A stretch of 64,000 nucleotides of DNA, taken from the NCBI GenBank assembly GCA_036556325.1, contig DATBJR010000049.1, positions 51,351 through 115,350 of the forward strand, written 5' to 3'. The stretch comes from DASSCW01 sp036556325 (GTDB taxonomy: Bacteria > Chloroflexota > Limnocylindria > QHBO01). The notes beneath the pieces were generated by a model, which saw nothing but the letters and a program-made list of their open reading frames with translations, did no database searches and had not been told where the DNA came from. The position numbers were made by a program, and so were the translations under genes. The first letter of the stretch is position 1, and each line of letters opens with the position of its first letter. Positions 32,995-40,761 of the stretch are shown here, one piece after another.

Positions 32995-34200
32995 ATGGCA
33001 GCAGCCGCCCGCCGGCATTGCATGGTCGTCGACAACGTGTATCCCGATCCGCGCGTGGAGCGCGAGGCGAATGCCCTGCTGGAGCGCGGCTACTGGGTCG
33101 ACGTCGTCTGCCTGCTCAGCCCCGGTCTGCCCCGCCGCGAGCGCATCGGCCGCCTCACGATCCATCGGCTGCCGATCAAGCGGCGACGTGGCGCCTCGGC
33201 GCTGACGCAGCTGTGGGAGTACCTGGCCTTCGCGGCCTGGGCGACCGCGCTGGTCGCGGTCCGGCACCTCCGGACGCCGTACGACGTCGTGCAGGTGCAC
33301 AACGTCCCCGATTTCCTCGTCTTCAGTGCCGTGGTGCCGAAGCTGGCGGGCGCCGGCGTGATCCTGGATCTCCACGACCTGATGCCAGAATTCTTCGCCA
33401 GCCGCTTCGGCCGTGACCTGAGCTCCAGGTTGGGACGGGCAGTGCTCTTCCAGGAGCGGCTGTCGACGGCCTTTGCCGACGAGGTGATCACCGTCACCGA
33501 CCTCTGGCGTTCGCGGCTGATCCGTCGCGGCGTGCCGGCCGAGAAGGTCCACGTCGTCATGAACCTGCCGGACCCGCACGAATACCCCATGCGCGAGCCG
33601 GTCGTGCGACGCACGGACGGTCCATTGACCGTCGTCTACCACGGGACATTGACACGCCGCTACGGGATCGACGTCCTGCTCATGGCGTTCGCGCTGGCTC
33701 GCCCCCGCGTCCCGCTGCGGTTGCTCATCCACGGGCGTGGCGAGTACCGCGACGAGGCGATGCAGCTTGGCGAGCAGCTGGGCCTGGGGGACACGGTGCG
33801 ATGGAGCACGGGCCACCTGTCGACGACGGCGCTCGCCTCCCTGATCAGCCACGGCGACATCGGAGTGGTGCCCAACCGCAACGATGTATTCACCGACGAG
33901 ATCCTGCCCACCAAGCTGATGGAGTACGCCGCGCTCGGGATCCCGACCATCGCGTCGCGATCCACGGCGGTCGAGAGCTACTTCACCGACGAGATGGTCC
34001 GCTTCGTCGAGCCGGGCGATGCCGAGGCCATGGCCGAGGCGCTGGTGGAGCTCGCCACCGATCCGGACCGACGCGCTACGCTGGCGACCAACGCGCAGCG
34101 CTTCTCACGACAATTCCAATGGGCCGATCAGGCAGCCGCCTACGAGGCGCTCGTGCACCGGCTCGGAGGGGAAAAGCCCGCGACGATGGAGACCGCATGA
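32995..34200 (+). CDS. GT4-family glycosyltransferase 4
   Basis: A 401-residue GT-B glycosyltransferase. HCMVVDNVYPDPRVEREANAL at the start and VQVHNVPDFLVFSAVVPK, then LDLHDLMPEFF form the acceptor side. VVYHGTLTRRYGIDVLL and ILPTKLMEYAALGIPTIASR supply the donor-binding part, with Glu of the EX7E region. The ATG has an AAGGGG ribosome site six bases upstream. The stop overlaps the DegT gene (ATGA). Donor sugar unknown. Confidence 0.87.
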   Translation: MAAAARRHCMVVDNVYPDPRVEREANALLERGYWVDVVCLLSPGLPRRERIGRLTIHRLPIKRRRGASALTQLWEYLAFAAWATALVAVRHLRTPYDVVQVHNVPDFLVFSAVVPKLAGAGVILDLHDLMPEFFASRFGRDLSSRLGRAVLFQERLSTAFADEVITVTDLWRSRLIRRGVPAEKVHVVMNLPDPHEYPMREPVVRRTDGPLTVVYHGTLTRRYGIDVLLMAFALARPRVPLRLLIHGRGEYRDEAMQLGEQLGLGDTVRWSTGHLSTTALASLISHGDIGVVPNRNDVFTDEILPTKLMEYAALGIPTIASRSTAVESYFTDEMVRFVEPGDAEAMAEALVELATDPDRRATLATNAQRFSRQFQWADQAAAYEALVHRLGGEKPATMETA

Positions 34201-35291
34201 TCCCGATTGCCCGCCCCGTGCTTGGGGAAGAAGAGAAGGCGCTGGTGTGGAGCGCCATGGAGGCCGGCCAGCTGGCGCAGGGCGCCAGGGTGGCCGAGTT
34301 CGAGGAGCGCTTCGCGCGCTTCGTCGGCGCCGAGCACGCGGTGGCGGTCAGCTCCGGCACCACCGCCATCCATCTCGCCCTGCTGGCGGCCGGCATCGGC
34401 GCCGGCGACGAGGTCATCACCGTCTCGTTCACGTTCACCGCCAGCGCCAGCGGCATCCTGCACGCCGGGGCCCGGCCAGTCTTCATCGACGTCGACCCGG
34501 TCAGCTTCACCATGGACCCGGCGCAGATCGAGGCGGCCATCACGCCCCGGACGCGCGCCGTGATGCCGGTCAGCCTCTACGGCAACCCGGCGGACCTGCC
34601 CGCGATCATGGAGATCGCCAATCGCCACGGCCTGCGCCTGATCGAGGACGCCTGCCAGGCGCACGGCGCCTCGCTCGACGGGCGTCGCAGTGGCGCGTGG
34701 GGGACCGCCGTCTTCAGCTTCTACCCGACCAAGAACATGACCACCGGGGAAGGCGGGATGATCACCACCGACGATGCCGAGCTGGCCGAACGCGCGAGCC
34801 TGCTCCGAGCGCACGGCATGCGGGAGCGCTACAAGCCGGAGATGCTGGGCTACAACTTCCGGATGACCGATCTCGGAGCCAGCATCGGCCTGGCGCAGCT
34901 CGACAAGCTGCCGGCGGCCAATGCCCGTCGCCGGGCGATCGCCGACCGCTACGACCGCGAGCTGCAGGGGGTCATGACGCCCCAGCGGCGGCCGAACGCC
35001 GAGCATGCCTTCCACCAGTACACGCTGCGCGTCGCGCAACGCGACCGGTTCCTGGCGCGCCTGGCCGAGCTCGGCGTCGGCGCCAACGTCTACTACCCGG
35101 TGCCGGTCCATCGCCAGACGCCGTTCCTCGAGGTCGCGGGTCAGCCGCTGCTGCCGGTCACCGAGATGCTCACCGACCAGATCATCTCCATCCCGGTCTA
35201 CCCGAATCTGACCGATGACGAGGTCACGACCATCATCGGCGCCGTCAACCAGGTCGCAGGCGAGATCGGGGAGCGCCTGCCGAGCGAGTGA
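34197..35291 (+). CDS. DegT/DnrJ/EryC1/StrS-family PLP aminotransferase
   Basis: A 364-residue aminotransferase that normally converts a keto-sugar nucleotide to an amino sugar. VSSGTTAIHLAL binds the cofactor phosphate, EDACQAHGA supplies the Asp facing the pyridine nitrogen, and FYPTKNMTTGEGG carries the Schiff-base Lys179. C-terminal HQYTLRV and VYYPVPVHRQTPF are family features. With the Gfo/Idh/MocA oxidoreductase at 5911 it could form a 3-amino or 2,3-diamino sugar; that link is inferred. Overlaps both neighbours by four bases, so it is in one transcript with glycosyltransferase 4 and the LysM gene. Confidence 0.88.
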   Translation: MIPIARPVLGEEEKALVWSAMEAGQLAQGARVAEFEERFARFVGAEHAVAVSSGTTAIHLALLAAGIGAGDEVITVSFTFTASASGILHAGARPVFIDVDPVSFTMDPAQIEAAITPRTRAVMPVSLYGNPADLPAIMEIANRHGLRLIEDACQAHGASLDGRRSGAWGTAVFSFYPTKNMTTGEGGMITTDDAELAERASLLRAHGMRERYKPEMLGYNFRMTDLGASIGLAQLDKLPAANARRRAIADRYDRELQGVMTPQRRPNAEHAFHQYTLRVAQRDRFLARLAELGVGANVYYPVPVHRQTPFLEVAGQPLLPVTEMLTDQIISIPVYPNLTDDEVTTIIGAVNQVAGEIGERLPSE

Positions 35292-35977
35292 CCATGCTGA
35301 TCGGCTCCGGACGCGCGTCATCGGGCCAGGGCCCGGTCTGCGATCGCTGCGGCCGGCCGGAGCCCGATCGCTATCGCTTCTGCCCGGAATGCGAGCTGTT
35401 CGTGTGCGCCCAGTGCTGGGACCCGGAGAGCGGTGTCTGTCTCAGCTCGTCACGTCCGAACCTGCCGGCCCCCGGCCTGCTGCCGATTTCGATCAGGAAC
35501 ACCATCGGCCAGCGCTCGGCCGGTGTCTCCATGAGCGCGAGCCGGGTCGGCCAGGCGCTCGTCGGGCGCGGCGCACGGCGCCCGGACCCTGCGCCCCGCG
35601 CATCGGGCGTGGCTGCAGCTCGGCCCTCGCGGGCGAAGGCGCAGGTTGCGCCGGTAGGCATGCTGGCCGTCGTCGCAGCGGGCGTGCTCTTCGCGGTGGC
35701 GCTCTTCGCGGTTCCAGCGCTCGTGCGACTGGGGTCGGATGGGCCGCAGGCCTCGGTTCCTCCCGCGGTCGCCACCCGGGAGAGCGGAGTGCAGGGCGGG
35801 ACGTCAACCAAACAGACAGCCCGGAAGTACGTGGTGCGGCCCGGGGACACGCTGCGATCGATCGCTGCCCGGCTCTACGGCAACGAGGATCGCTGGTCCG
35901 ATCTGTACCGGGCCAATCGCAAGGTCATCGACGATCCGGACGCGCTCGGGGTGGGCACCACCCTCACCGTGCCGTAG
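35288..35977 (+). CDS. Zinc-ribbon / transmembrane / LysM protein
   Basis: A 229-residue protein of unusual architecture. The N-terminus has seven cysteines in a treble-clef-like spacing: Cys18, Cys21, Cys32, Cys35, Cys40, Cys43 and Cys51. A single hydrophobic helix lies at about residues 122-146. The C-terminus (about 178-229) is a LysM domain, with YVVRPGDTLRSIAARLYG and the closing LGVGTTLTVP. Topology therefore puts the zinc module in the cytoplasm and the sugar-binding LysM outside. It may tether polymer or peptidoglycan to the membrane while sensing inside. GTG 35288 overlaps the preceding stop; ATG 35294 is an alternative. Confidence 0.7.
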   Translation: MTMLIGSGRASSGQGPVCDRCGRPEPDRYRFCPECELFVCAQCWDPESGVCLSSSRPNLPAPGLLPISIRNTIGQRSAGVSMSASRVGQALVGRGARRPDPAPRASGVAAARPSRAKAQVAPVGMLAVVAAGVLFAVALFAVPALVRLGSDGPQASVPPAVATRESGVQGGTSTKQTARKYVVRPGDTLRSIAARLYGNEDRWSDLYRANRKVIDDPDALGVGTTLTVP

Positions 35978-35993
35978 GCCGCAGCGAGCGCCT

Positions 35994-36007
35994 CCCGGGA
36001 CGCCGGG
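35994..36007. terminator. Hairpin between convergent LysM and cysS genes
   Basis: CCCGG (35994-35998) and CCGGG (36003-36007) form a five-pair stem with a GACG loop in the 30-base gap between convergent stops. It has no T-run and would be weak, but its position is right for both strands. Confidence 0.3.
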
Positions 36008-37408
36008 TCAGGGGCGGACCGTCGTCTCCTGGCCGCCTGGCGTGTCTCGCACCTGGACGCCCATGGCCGCGAGCTCGTCCCGTAATCGGTCGGAGGTCGT
36101 GAAATCGCGCGCGGCCCGCGCCGCCGCCCGCTGGTCCAGCAGCTCGGCGGCGCCTGCCGGGAGCTCACCCCCGGTCTCGACGGGGGCGTCCAGGGAGAGT
36201 CCCAGCACCCGGTCGAAGTCGAGCAGCAGCGCCCGGCGCTGGGGCGGCGTCAGGTCATCGGCAGATGCCACCGTGTGGGCGACGGCCAGCGCGGCCGGCA
36301 GGCCGAGGTCCTCCGAGATTGCCTCCACGAAGCGCGTGCGATGGGCAGCCATCGGCGCATTGCCAAGGTCGACATCGGCGCCCTCCAAAGCGCCGGCGGC
36401 CACCGCACGGCGCAGGCGCCGCAGGCCGGCCGATGCGGCGACCATGGCCTCCTCGGTGAAGTCGAGCTTCGAGCGATAGTGCGCGGTGAGGGCCAGGTAA
36501 CGGAATGCGAGCGGCTCGAAGCCCTTGTCGGGCAGGTCGCTGACCCGGATCACGTTCCCCGCGGACTTCGCCATCTTCGCGTCGGCCAGCGTCAGGAACT
36601 CGCCGTGCATCCAGATGCTGACCACCGGATGGCCGAGCACCCCCTCCGACTGCGCGATCTCGTCCTCGTGATGCGGGAACTTCAGGTCGATCCCGCCGGT
36701 GTGGATGTCGAATCGCTCGCCGAGGTACTTGATCGACATGGCCGAGCACTCGATATGCCACCCCGGGAAGCCCTCGCCCCAGGGTGACGGCCACGTCATG
36801 AGCCGGGCGGGCTCCGCCGCCTTCCAGAGCGCGAAGTCCTCCGGGTCGCGCTTGTCGCTCTCCACGTCCACCCGATGTCCGGCGCGCAGCTGGTCCAGGC
36901 GCTGCCCGGAGAGGCGGCCGTAGCCCGGGAACTCGCTGACGTCGTAGTAGACGTTGCCGTCGACCTCGTAGGCCAGGCCGCGTTCCAGCAGCGTCCGCGT
37001 CATGGCCACCATCTCCGGGATATGGTCGGTGGCGCGCGGCATGATGTCGGCGGGCGGCATGTTCAGCAGCGCTTCATCTTCGAGCCAGGCGTCGGTGTAG
37101 AACGCGGCGATCTCCATGGGCGACTTGCCCTCGACCTCGGCGGCCAGCAGGATCGGGTCCTCGCCGGTGTCCCGCATGTGGCCGACGTCGGTGACGTTCT
37201 TGACGTACAGCACCTGGTAGCCCAGGTACTGGAGCACCCGGCGCAGCAGGTCGCCGAAGAGGTAAGTGCGCAGGTTGCCGATGTGCGCGTAGCGGTACAC
37301 CGTGCTGCCGCAGGTGTAGATCGTCACGCGCCCCGGCGTGACCGGGACAAGGGGCTCCACCTGGCGGCTGAGCGAGTTGTAGAGGCGGATCGGGGGAAGC
37401 GGGGACAT
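36008..37408 (-). CDS. cysS: Cysteinyl-tRNA synthetase
   Basis: Class I synthetase charging tRNA-Cys. The 466 residues are of normal length. IYTCGSTVY provides the first zinc Cys; the HIGH motif appears as HIGN in YRYAHIGNLRTYLFGD; GWHIECSAM and the HTGGIDLKFPHHEDEIAQSE block complete the zinc site and active site; KMAKSAGN is the KMSKS loop. MshC, the mycothiol ligase paralog, is less likely because the full C-terminal tRNA-binding region is present. A minus-strand TACAAT (37418-37423) lies nine bases before the ATG, suggesting a very short or absent leader. Lies 45 bases downstream of the MFS gene. Confidence 0.93.
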   Translation of the reverse strand: MSPLPPIRLYNSLSRQVEPLVPVTPGRVTIYTCGSTVYRYAHIGNLRTYLFGDLLRRVLQYLGYQVLYVKNVTDVGHMRDTGEDPILLAAEVEGKSPMEIAAFYTDAWLEDEALLNMPPADIMPRATDHIPEMVAMTRTLLERGLAYEVDGNVYYDVSEFPGYGRLSGQRLDQLRAGHRVDVESDKRDPEDFALWKAAEPARLMTWPSPWGEGFPGWHIECSAMSIKYLGERFDIHTGGIDLKFPHHEDEIAQSEGVLGHPVVSIWMHGEFLTLADAKMAKSAGNVIRVSDLPDKGFEPLAFRYLALTAHYRSKLDFTEEAMVAASAGLRRLRRAVAAGALEGADVDLGNAPMAAHRTRFVEAISEDLGLPAALAVAHTVASADDLTPPQRRALLLDFDRVLGLSLDAPVETGGELPAGAAELLDQRAAARAARDFTTSDRLRDELAAMGVQVRDTPGGQETTVRP

Positions 37409-37417
37409 CGGTCCGGC

Positions 37418-37423
37418 ATTGTA
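37418..37423 (-). promoter_or_regulatory. -10 hexamer for cysS, nearly leaderless
   Basis: TACAAT (five of six to consensus) on the minus strand, nine bases ahead of ATG 37408. No -35 recognised. Confidence 0.4.
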
Positions 37424-37453
37424 CCGATGCGGCCGGTCTGGGCCGGGACTGGC

Positions 37454-39265
37454 CTAGGCGAATTCCGCCTCGCCGGCGCGGGCCTCCGCCCGCAGATCGC
37501 GCAGGGCCTGCTGGTCCAGCCGGCCGAACCGCGGCAGATCTCCGATCGACGCCGTGCGCGCCAGGCGCTCGGTCATCTTGGTGAGCACCAACGTCCCGAA
37601 CTCCGCGTGCGCCATCAGCTGGCGCAGCGTGTCCGCCGGAACTTCCATCAGCTCGGTCTCCACCTCGGCGACCACGTCGGCGGTGCGGGTCGAACCGGTG
37701 AGTGCCGCAATCTCGCCGATGACGTCGCCCGCCCCGATGCCAGCCAGCGGGCGATATTCGCCGGTCTCCGTCGCCGCGCCCACCGCGACCCGCCCGGAGA
37801 GGATGAAGTAGGCGCTGTCGCCGGGGTCGCCGGCACGGGTGATGGCGGTGCCGGCTGGAGCGGTCACGACCCGGCCCGAGCCGATGAGCGCATCACGGTC
37901 GCGCTGCGGCATGCCCGCGATGGCCGGAATGTAGCGCCCAATGGCCGCAATGTCCTCCGCGGTGACCGGTCGCGCCGCGCCCAGGGGGATCTTCGGGGCG
38001 GTGCGCAGCAGCGTGATGGTGCGGCGCCACTGCGCCGCAGGCTGGCCAATGCCCGGCAGTGCCGCACCGAACAGCGCGATGCCGATGAGGAGTACGGAGC
38101 TGACCGCGAACATGACCTGTGGATTCCACAGGTCCGCCAGGCCGGCCAGGCCCATGCCGATGACATACACCACGTCGCGGATGACGTAGTTGGTGCTGAA
38201 CACGCGTCCCCGCACTTCTCGCGGGGTATTGCGCTGGCTGATGAGGCGGCCTGCCACGAACGAGGGGGCGTTGAGGATGCCCGAGACGCCGATGAGGCCG
38301 ATCGCGAGCCAGATGTTGGAGCTCAGCGCGTAGAGCAGCCCCGCCACGCCCATGCCCAGGAAGCTCAGCACCAGCCAGGTGCCTTCGCGCAGGCGCTCGG
38401 CGTAGCGAGCCATCATGAGGCTGCCGATCACGAATCCGACCGAGGTGATGCCCTCCTGCAGGCCGTACTCGAACTCGGTCGCCTTCAGGACCTCGAGGGC
38501 GAACGGGAGCAGGAGCACGTTCTGCAGGCCAAAGACGATCATCGCCGGCGTGCGGACGATCGTCAGCGACCGCAGCACAGGGGTCCGCAGGATGAAGGCG
38601 GCGCCGAAGCCCAGGTTGCGAATGATGTCCCCGATGCTGGTGCGATCCTCGGTCTCCAGCGGTTTGACGGTGACCAGGGAGATCATCAGGCCGGCGAACA
38701 GGAAGGTGGCGGCGTCGAACCAGAACACGACCTCCTGGTTGGTCGCGATGAGCAGACCGGCCAGGGCGAAGCCAACCGCTGTCGATCCGAACTGGGCGAT
38801 GGCCATGAGCGAGTTCGCGGCGGCCAGCTCCTCGTCGGACGCAACCTCGGGCAGCACGCTGTCGTTGGCGGGGTCGAAGAACTGCCGAACCGAGGCCGAC
38901 AGCAGCACGATGAGGTACAGCCAGAAGATGCTGCCGGTGAGGGCGAGGCTCAGCGGAATGGCCGCCACCAGGCCGGCCTGCAGGACAACCGTGACGACCA
39001 TGATTGCCTTGCGGTCGTAGCGATCCACGATCACACCGGCGATCAGCCCAAAGACGAGCGTCGGGATCGACGAGACCATCAGCATGATGCCGACGTTGAG
39101 GATCGAGTGGGTGACCTGGAACACGATGATGCCCGCCGCCAGCGACGTGAGCGCATCGCCGATGGTCGAGATGAGCTGCCCGGTCCACAGGTACACGAAC
39201 GACCGGTTGCGGAAGACGGCGAAGGCGCCGACCCGGGTGGCCGGGGGCGCGGTCACGGCGGTCAC
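37454..39265 (-). CDS. MFS transporter fused to a cyclic-nucleotide-binding domain
   Basis: A 603-residue fusion. Residues 1-420 are a 12-helix major facilitator of the MFS_3 (enterobactin exporter-like) type: FVYLWTGQLISTIGDAL, DRYDRKAIMVVTV, then ANSLMAIAQFGSTAVGFALAG. Residues about 450-570 form a CRP-like cyclic nucleotide-binding domain: PAGTAITRAGDPGDSAYFIL, and the phosphate-binding cassette GEIAALTGSTRTADV keeps both the Glu and the Arg that contact a cyclic nucleotide. Transport may be gated by cAMP or a related ligand. GTG 39265 has a good GGAGGAG ribosome site. A 45-base gap separates it from cysS. Confidence 0.85.
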   Translation of the reverse strand: MTAVTAPPATRVGAFAVFRNRSFVYLWTGQLISTIGDALTSLAAGIIVFQVTHSILNVGIMLMVSSIPTLVFGLIAGVIVDRYDRKAIMVVTVVLQAGLVAAIPLSLALTGSIFWLYLIVLLSASVRQFFDPANDSVLPEVASDEELAAANSLMAIAQFGSTAVGFALAGLLIATNQEVVFWFDAATFLFAGLMISLVTVKPLETEDRTSIGDIIRNLGFGAAFILRTPVLRSLTIVRTPAMIVFGLQNVLLLPFALEVLKATEFEYGLQEGITSVGFVIGSLMMARYAERLREGTWLVLSFLGMGVAGLLYALSSNIWLAIGLIGVSGILNAPSFVAGRLISQRNTPREVRGRVFSTNYVIRDVVYVIGMGLAGLADLWNPQVMFAVSSVLLIGIALFGAALPGIGQPAAQWRRTITLLRTAPKIPLGAARPVTAEDIAAIGRYIPAIAGMPQRDRDALIGSGRVVTAPAGTAITRAGDPGDSAYFILSGRVAVGAATETGEYRPLAGIGAGDVIGEIAALTGSTRTADVVAEVETELMEVPADTLRQLMAHAEFGTLVLTKMTERLARTASIGDLPRFGRLDQQALRDLRAEARAGEAEFA

Positions 39266-39357
39266 GGGTGCAACGGCTCCTCCGAAGGCTGCGGTGATCG
39301 CGGGTCGGCAGCGCCGGCCATTGTGCCACCCGTGTGGGGGCCGGCGGTTCGCATCGC

Positions 39358-39363
39358 TACCAT
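39358..39363 (+). promoter_or_regulatory. -10 hexamer for the Nudix gene, leaderless arrangement
   Basis: TACCAT lies six bases before ATG 39370. Identical hexamers stand at similar distance from the starts at 46699 (minus) and 55620. No ribosome site is present, as expected for a leaderless mRNA. Confidence 0.4.
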
Positions 39364-39369
39364 CTGGTC

Positions 39370-39975
39370 ATGCGGCCGCTGCGCCTCCCCGAACGCGACC
39401 AGTCCGGCTCGTATCCCGTGACCCTTGGCGACGAGCCTGCCTACTGCCCGGCCTGCGGCCAGCCAGTCGCCCTCCAGCTGCTGGAGCCGGACCACCTGCC
39501 GCGTCTGGTCTGCCCGCAAGGGCACGTCACCTGGCGGAACCCACGCGTCGTGGTCGGGACCTTGCCGGTGCAGGCCGGGCGCGTCCTGCTCGCCCGACGG
39601 GCCATCGAACCGGCGCTTGGCCGGTGGACCTATCCCGGAGGGTTCATGGAGCTCGGTGAATCCGCGCAGGAGGGCGCGCGGCGGGAGACGGAGGAGGAAA
39701 CCCGGCTGCTCGTCGAGGTCGGCAGGCTGATCGGCGTCTATTCGCGGCCGGCGGTTGGCCAGGTGACCATCATCTACGAGGCGACCGTGGTCGGCGGTGA
39801 GGCGCTGCCTGGCGCCGAGTCGCTGGAGGTGCGCGACTTCGGCCCCGACGAGATTCCCTGGGCGGAGCTGGCGTTCACCACGGCGGAAAGCGCGCTGCGT
39901 GACTGGATCGCCTCGCTGCCCGGACGCGGTCCACGGTTCGAGCCTGAACTGTACGTGCGCGGCGATCCCGAGTAG
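39370..39975 (+). CDS. Nudix hydrolase with N-terminal zinc ribbon
   Basis: A 201-residue protein of the NudC-like/ADP-ribose type. A zinc ribbon precedes the catalytic domain: YCPACGQPV and LVCPQGH supply Cys, Cys, Cys and a Cys/His end. The Nudix box reads GGFMELGESAQEGARRETEEETRL-like over about residues 92-115; the Glu residues of REx2EE needed for metal are present, but the terminal Gly of the box is replaced by Arg. Substrate is probably an NDP derivative such as NADH, ADP-ribose or an NDP-sugar. ATG 39370 is chosen over an upstream in-frame ATG at 39334 because a -10 lies just before it. Confidence 0.8.
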   Translation: MRPLRLPERDQSGSYPVTLGDEPAYCPACGQPVALQLLEPDHLPRLVCPQGHVTWRNPRVVVGTLPVQAGRVLLARRAIEPALGRWTYPGGFMELGESAQEGARRETEEETRLLVEVGRLIGVYSRPAVGQVTIIYEATVVGGEALPGAESLEVRDFGPDEIPWAELAFTTAESALRDWIASLPGRGPRFEPELYVRGDPE

Positions 39976-39980
39976 CTCCG

Positions 39981-40736
39981 CTATTGCCGTGGCGACGGGG
40001 TGGCCGTCGGCGCCGGCGTGTTGAGGGTGAACGTGTCAGCGATGGCCGTGCCCTCGGCGATGTCCGCCATGTCGGGCTTCGACCTTGCGCCGATGCCCTC
40101 GCTGGCGATCAGGACCATGACATTAGTGCCGTCCGGCTCCGCGAACAGCCCCAGCCTGGCGATGGCCGGCACGCCGACCTGGACCGAGGGGTCGACGTTC
40201 GACTCCGCGTCGGATGTGTCAAGGACCACGGCGCAGTTCGCCTGATCGGCGCGCGCGAGCCACAGGTCCGTTTCGCTCGTGAACTGGCTGGGGCTGGTGA
40301 TGGCGACGTCGAGGAAATAGCCGCTGAGGCCGGCGAACGTGGCTTCATGTGGCGTGAGCACGCTTCCCAGGTCGGCCCGTCGCATCAGCGCGAACGCGAT
40401 ATTGGCCGCGTCTGTCTTCAGGCCGTCCGTCAGCGAGCCGTCGGCCGTGACTCCATAGGCGTTGCGGCACACCGTGATGCGCGCGACCGTTGCGGTGCCG
40501 GGCACCGGGCCGCGGGCCATGGACAGGATGGCGTCATGGTTGGTCACGATCCAGCCGTCGGGTCCTGGTGACGGCATGGTGACCAGCGGAACGGGCGTGG
40601 GCTTCGGCTTGCGGGCGTCGACCAGCGTCTGCCGAGACAGGGCGCCGAGACCGACGATGCCGACCACCGCGAAGGCCCCGAGGACGACCAGGACCTGGAC
40701 CACCCTGTTCAATGCTTCATCCTCCGCAGCGGCCAT
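39981..40736 (-). CDS. Anchored or secreted hypothetical protein
   Basis: A 251-residue protein I do not recognise. A single hydrophobic helix at about residues 12-32 (VVQVLVVLGAFAVVGIVGLGAL) is followed by a Lys/Pro-rich spacer and an extracytoplasmic domain with mixed strands. The region includes ITVCRNAYG and NCAVVLDTSD, whose two cysteines might pair. The C-terminus is Pro/Thr-rich (TPAPTATPSPRQ). ATG 40736 is used; the frame extends to 40811, inside fabF. It is 25 bases downstream of the second fabF, so probably the last gene of that minus-strand operon, although no link to lipid synthesis is visible. Confidence 0.5.
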   Translation of the reverse strand: MAAAEDEALNRVVQVLVVLGAFAVVGIVGLGALSRQTLVDARKPKPTPVPLVTMPSPGPDGWIVTNHDAILSMARGPVPGTATVARITVCRNAYGVTADGSLTDGLKTDAANIAFALMRRADLGSVLTPHEATFAGLSGYFLDVAITSPSQFTSETDLWLARADQANCAVVLDTSDAESNVDPSVQVGVPAIARLGLFAEPDGTNVMVLIASEGIGARSKPDMADIAEGTAIADTFTLNTPAPTATPSPRQ

Positions 40737-40761
40737 GATGGCCGGGGGCAGCGGCCGGCGT

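Noticed and set aside
36008..37408. MshC (mycothiol cysteine ligase) as identity for the cysteinyl-tRNA synthetase-like gene
   Set aside because: The C-terminal tRNA-binding region is present and length is 466 residues, longer than MshC proteins usually are.
36875..39421. An 848-codon open frame on the plus strand opposite cysS and the MFS-cNMP gene
   Set aside because: It is the antisense shadow of two clear genes; its translation is rich in Arg, His, Gln and Asp with no domain signature, as expected from high-GC third-position bias.
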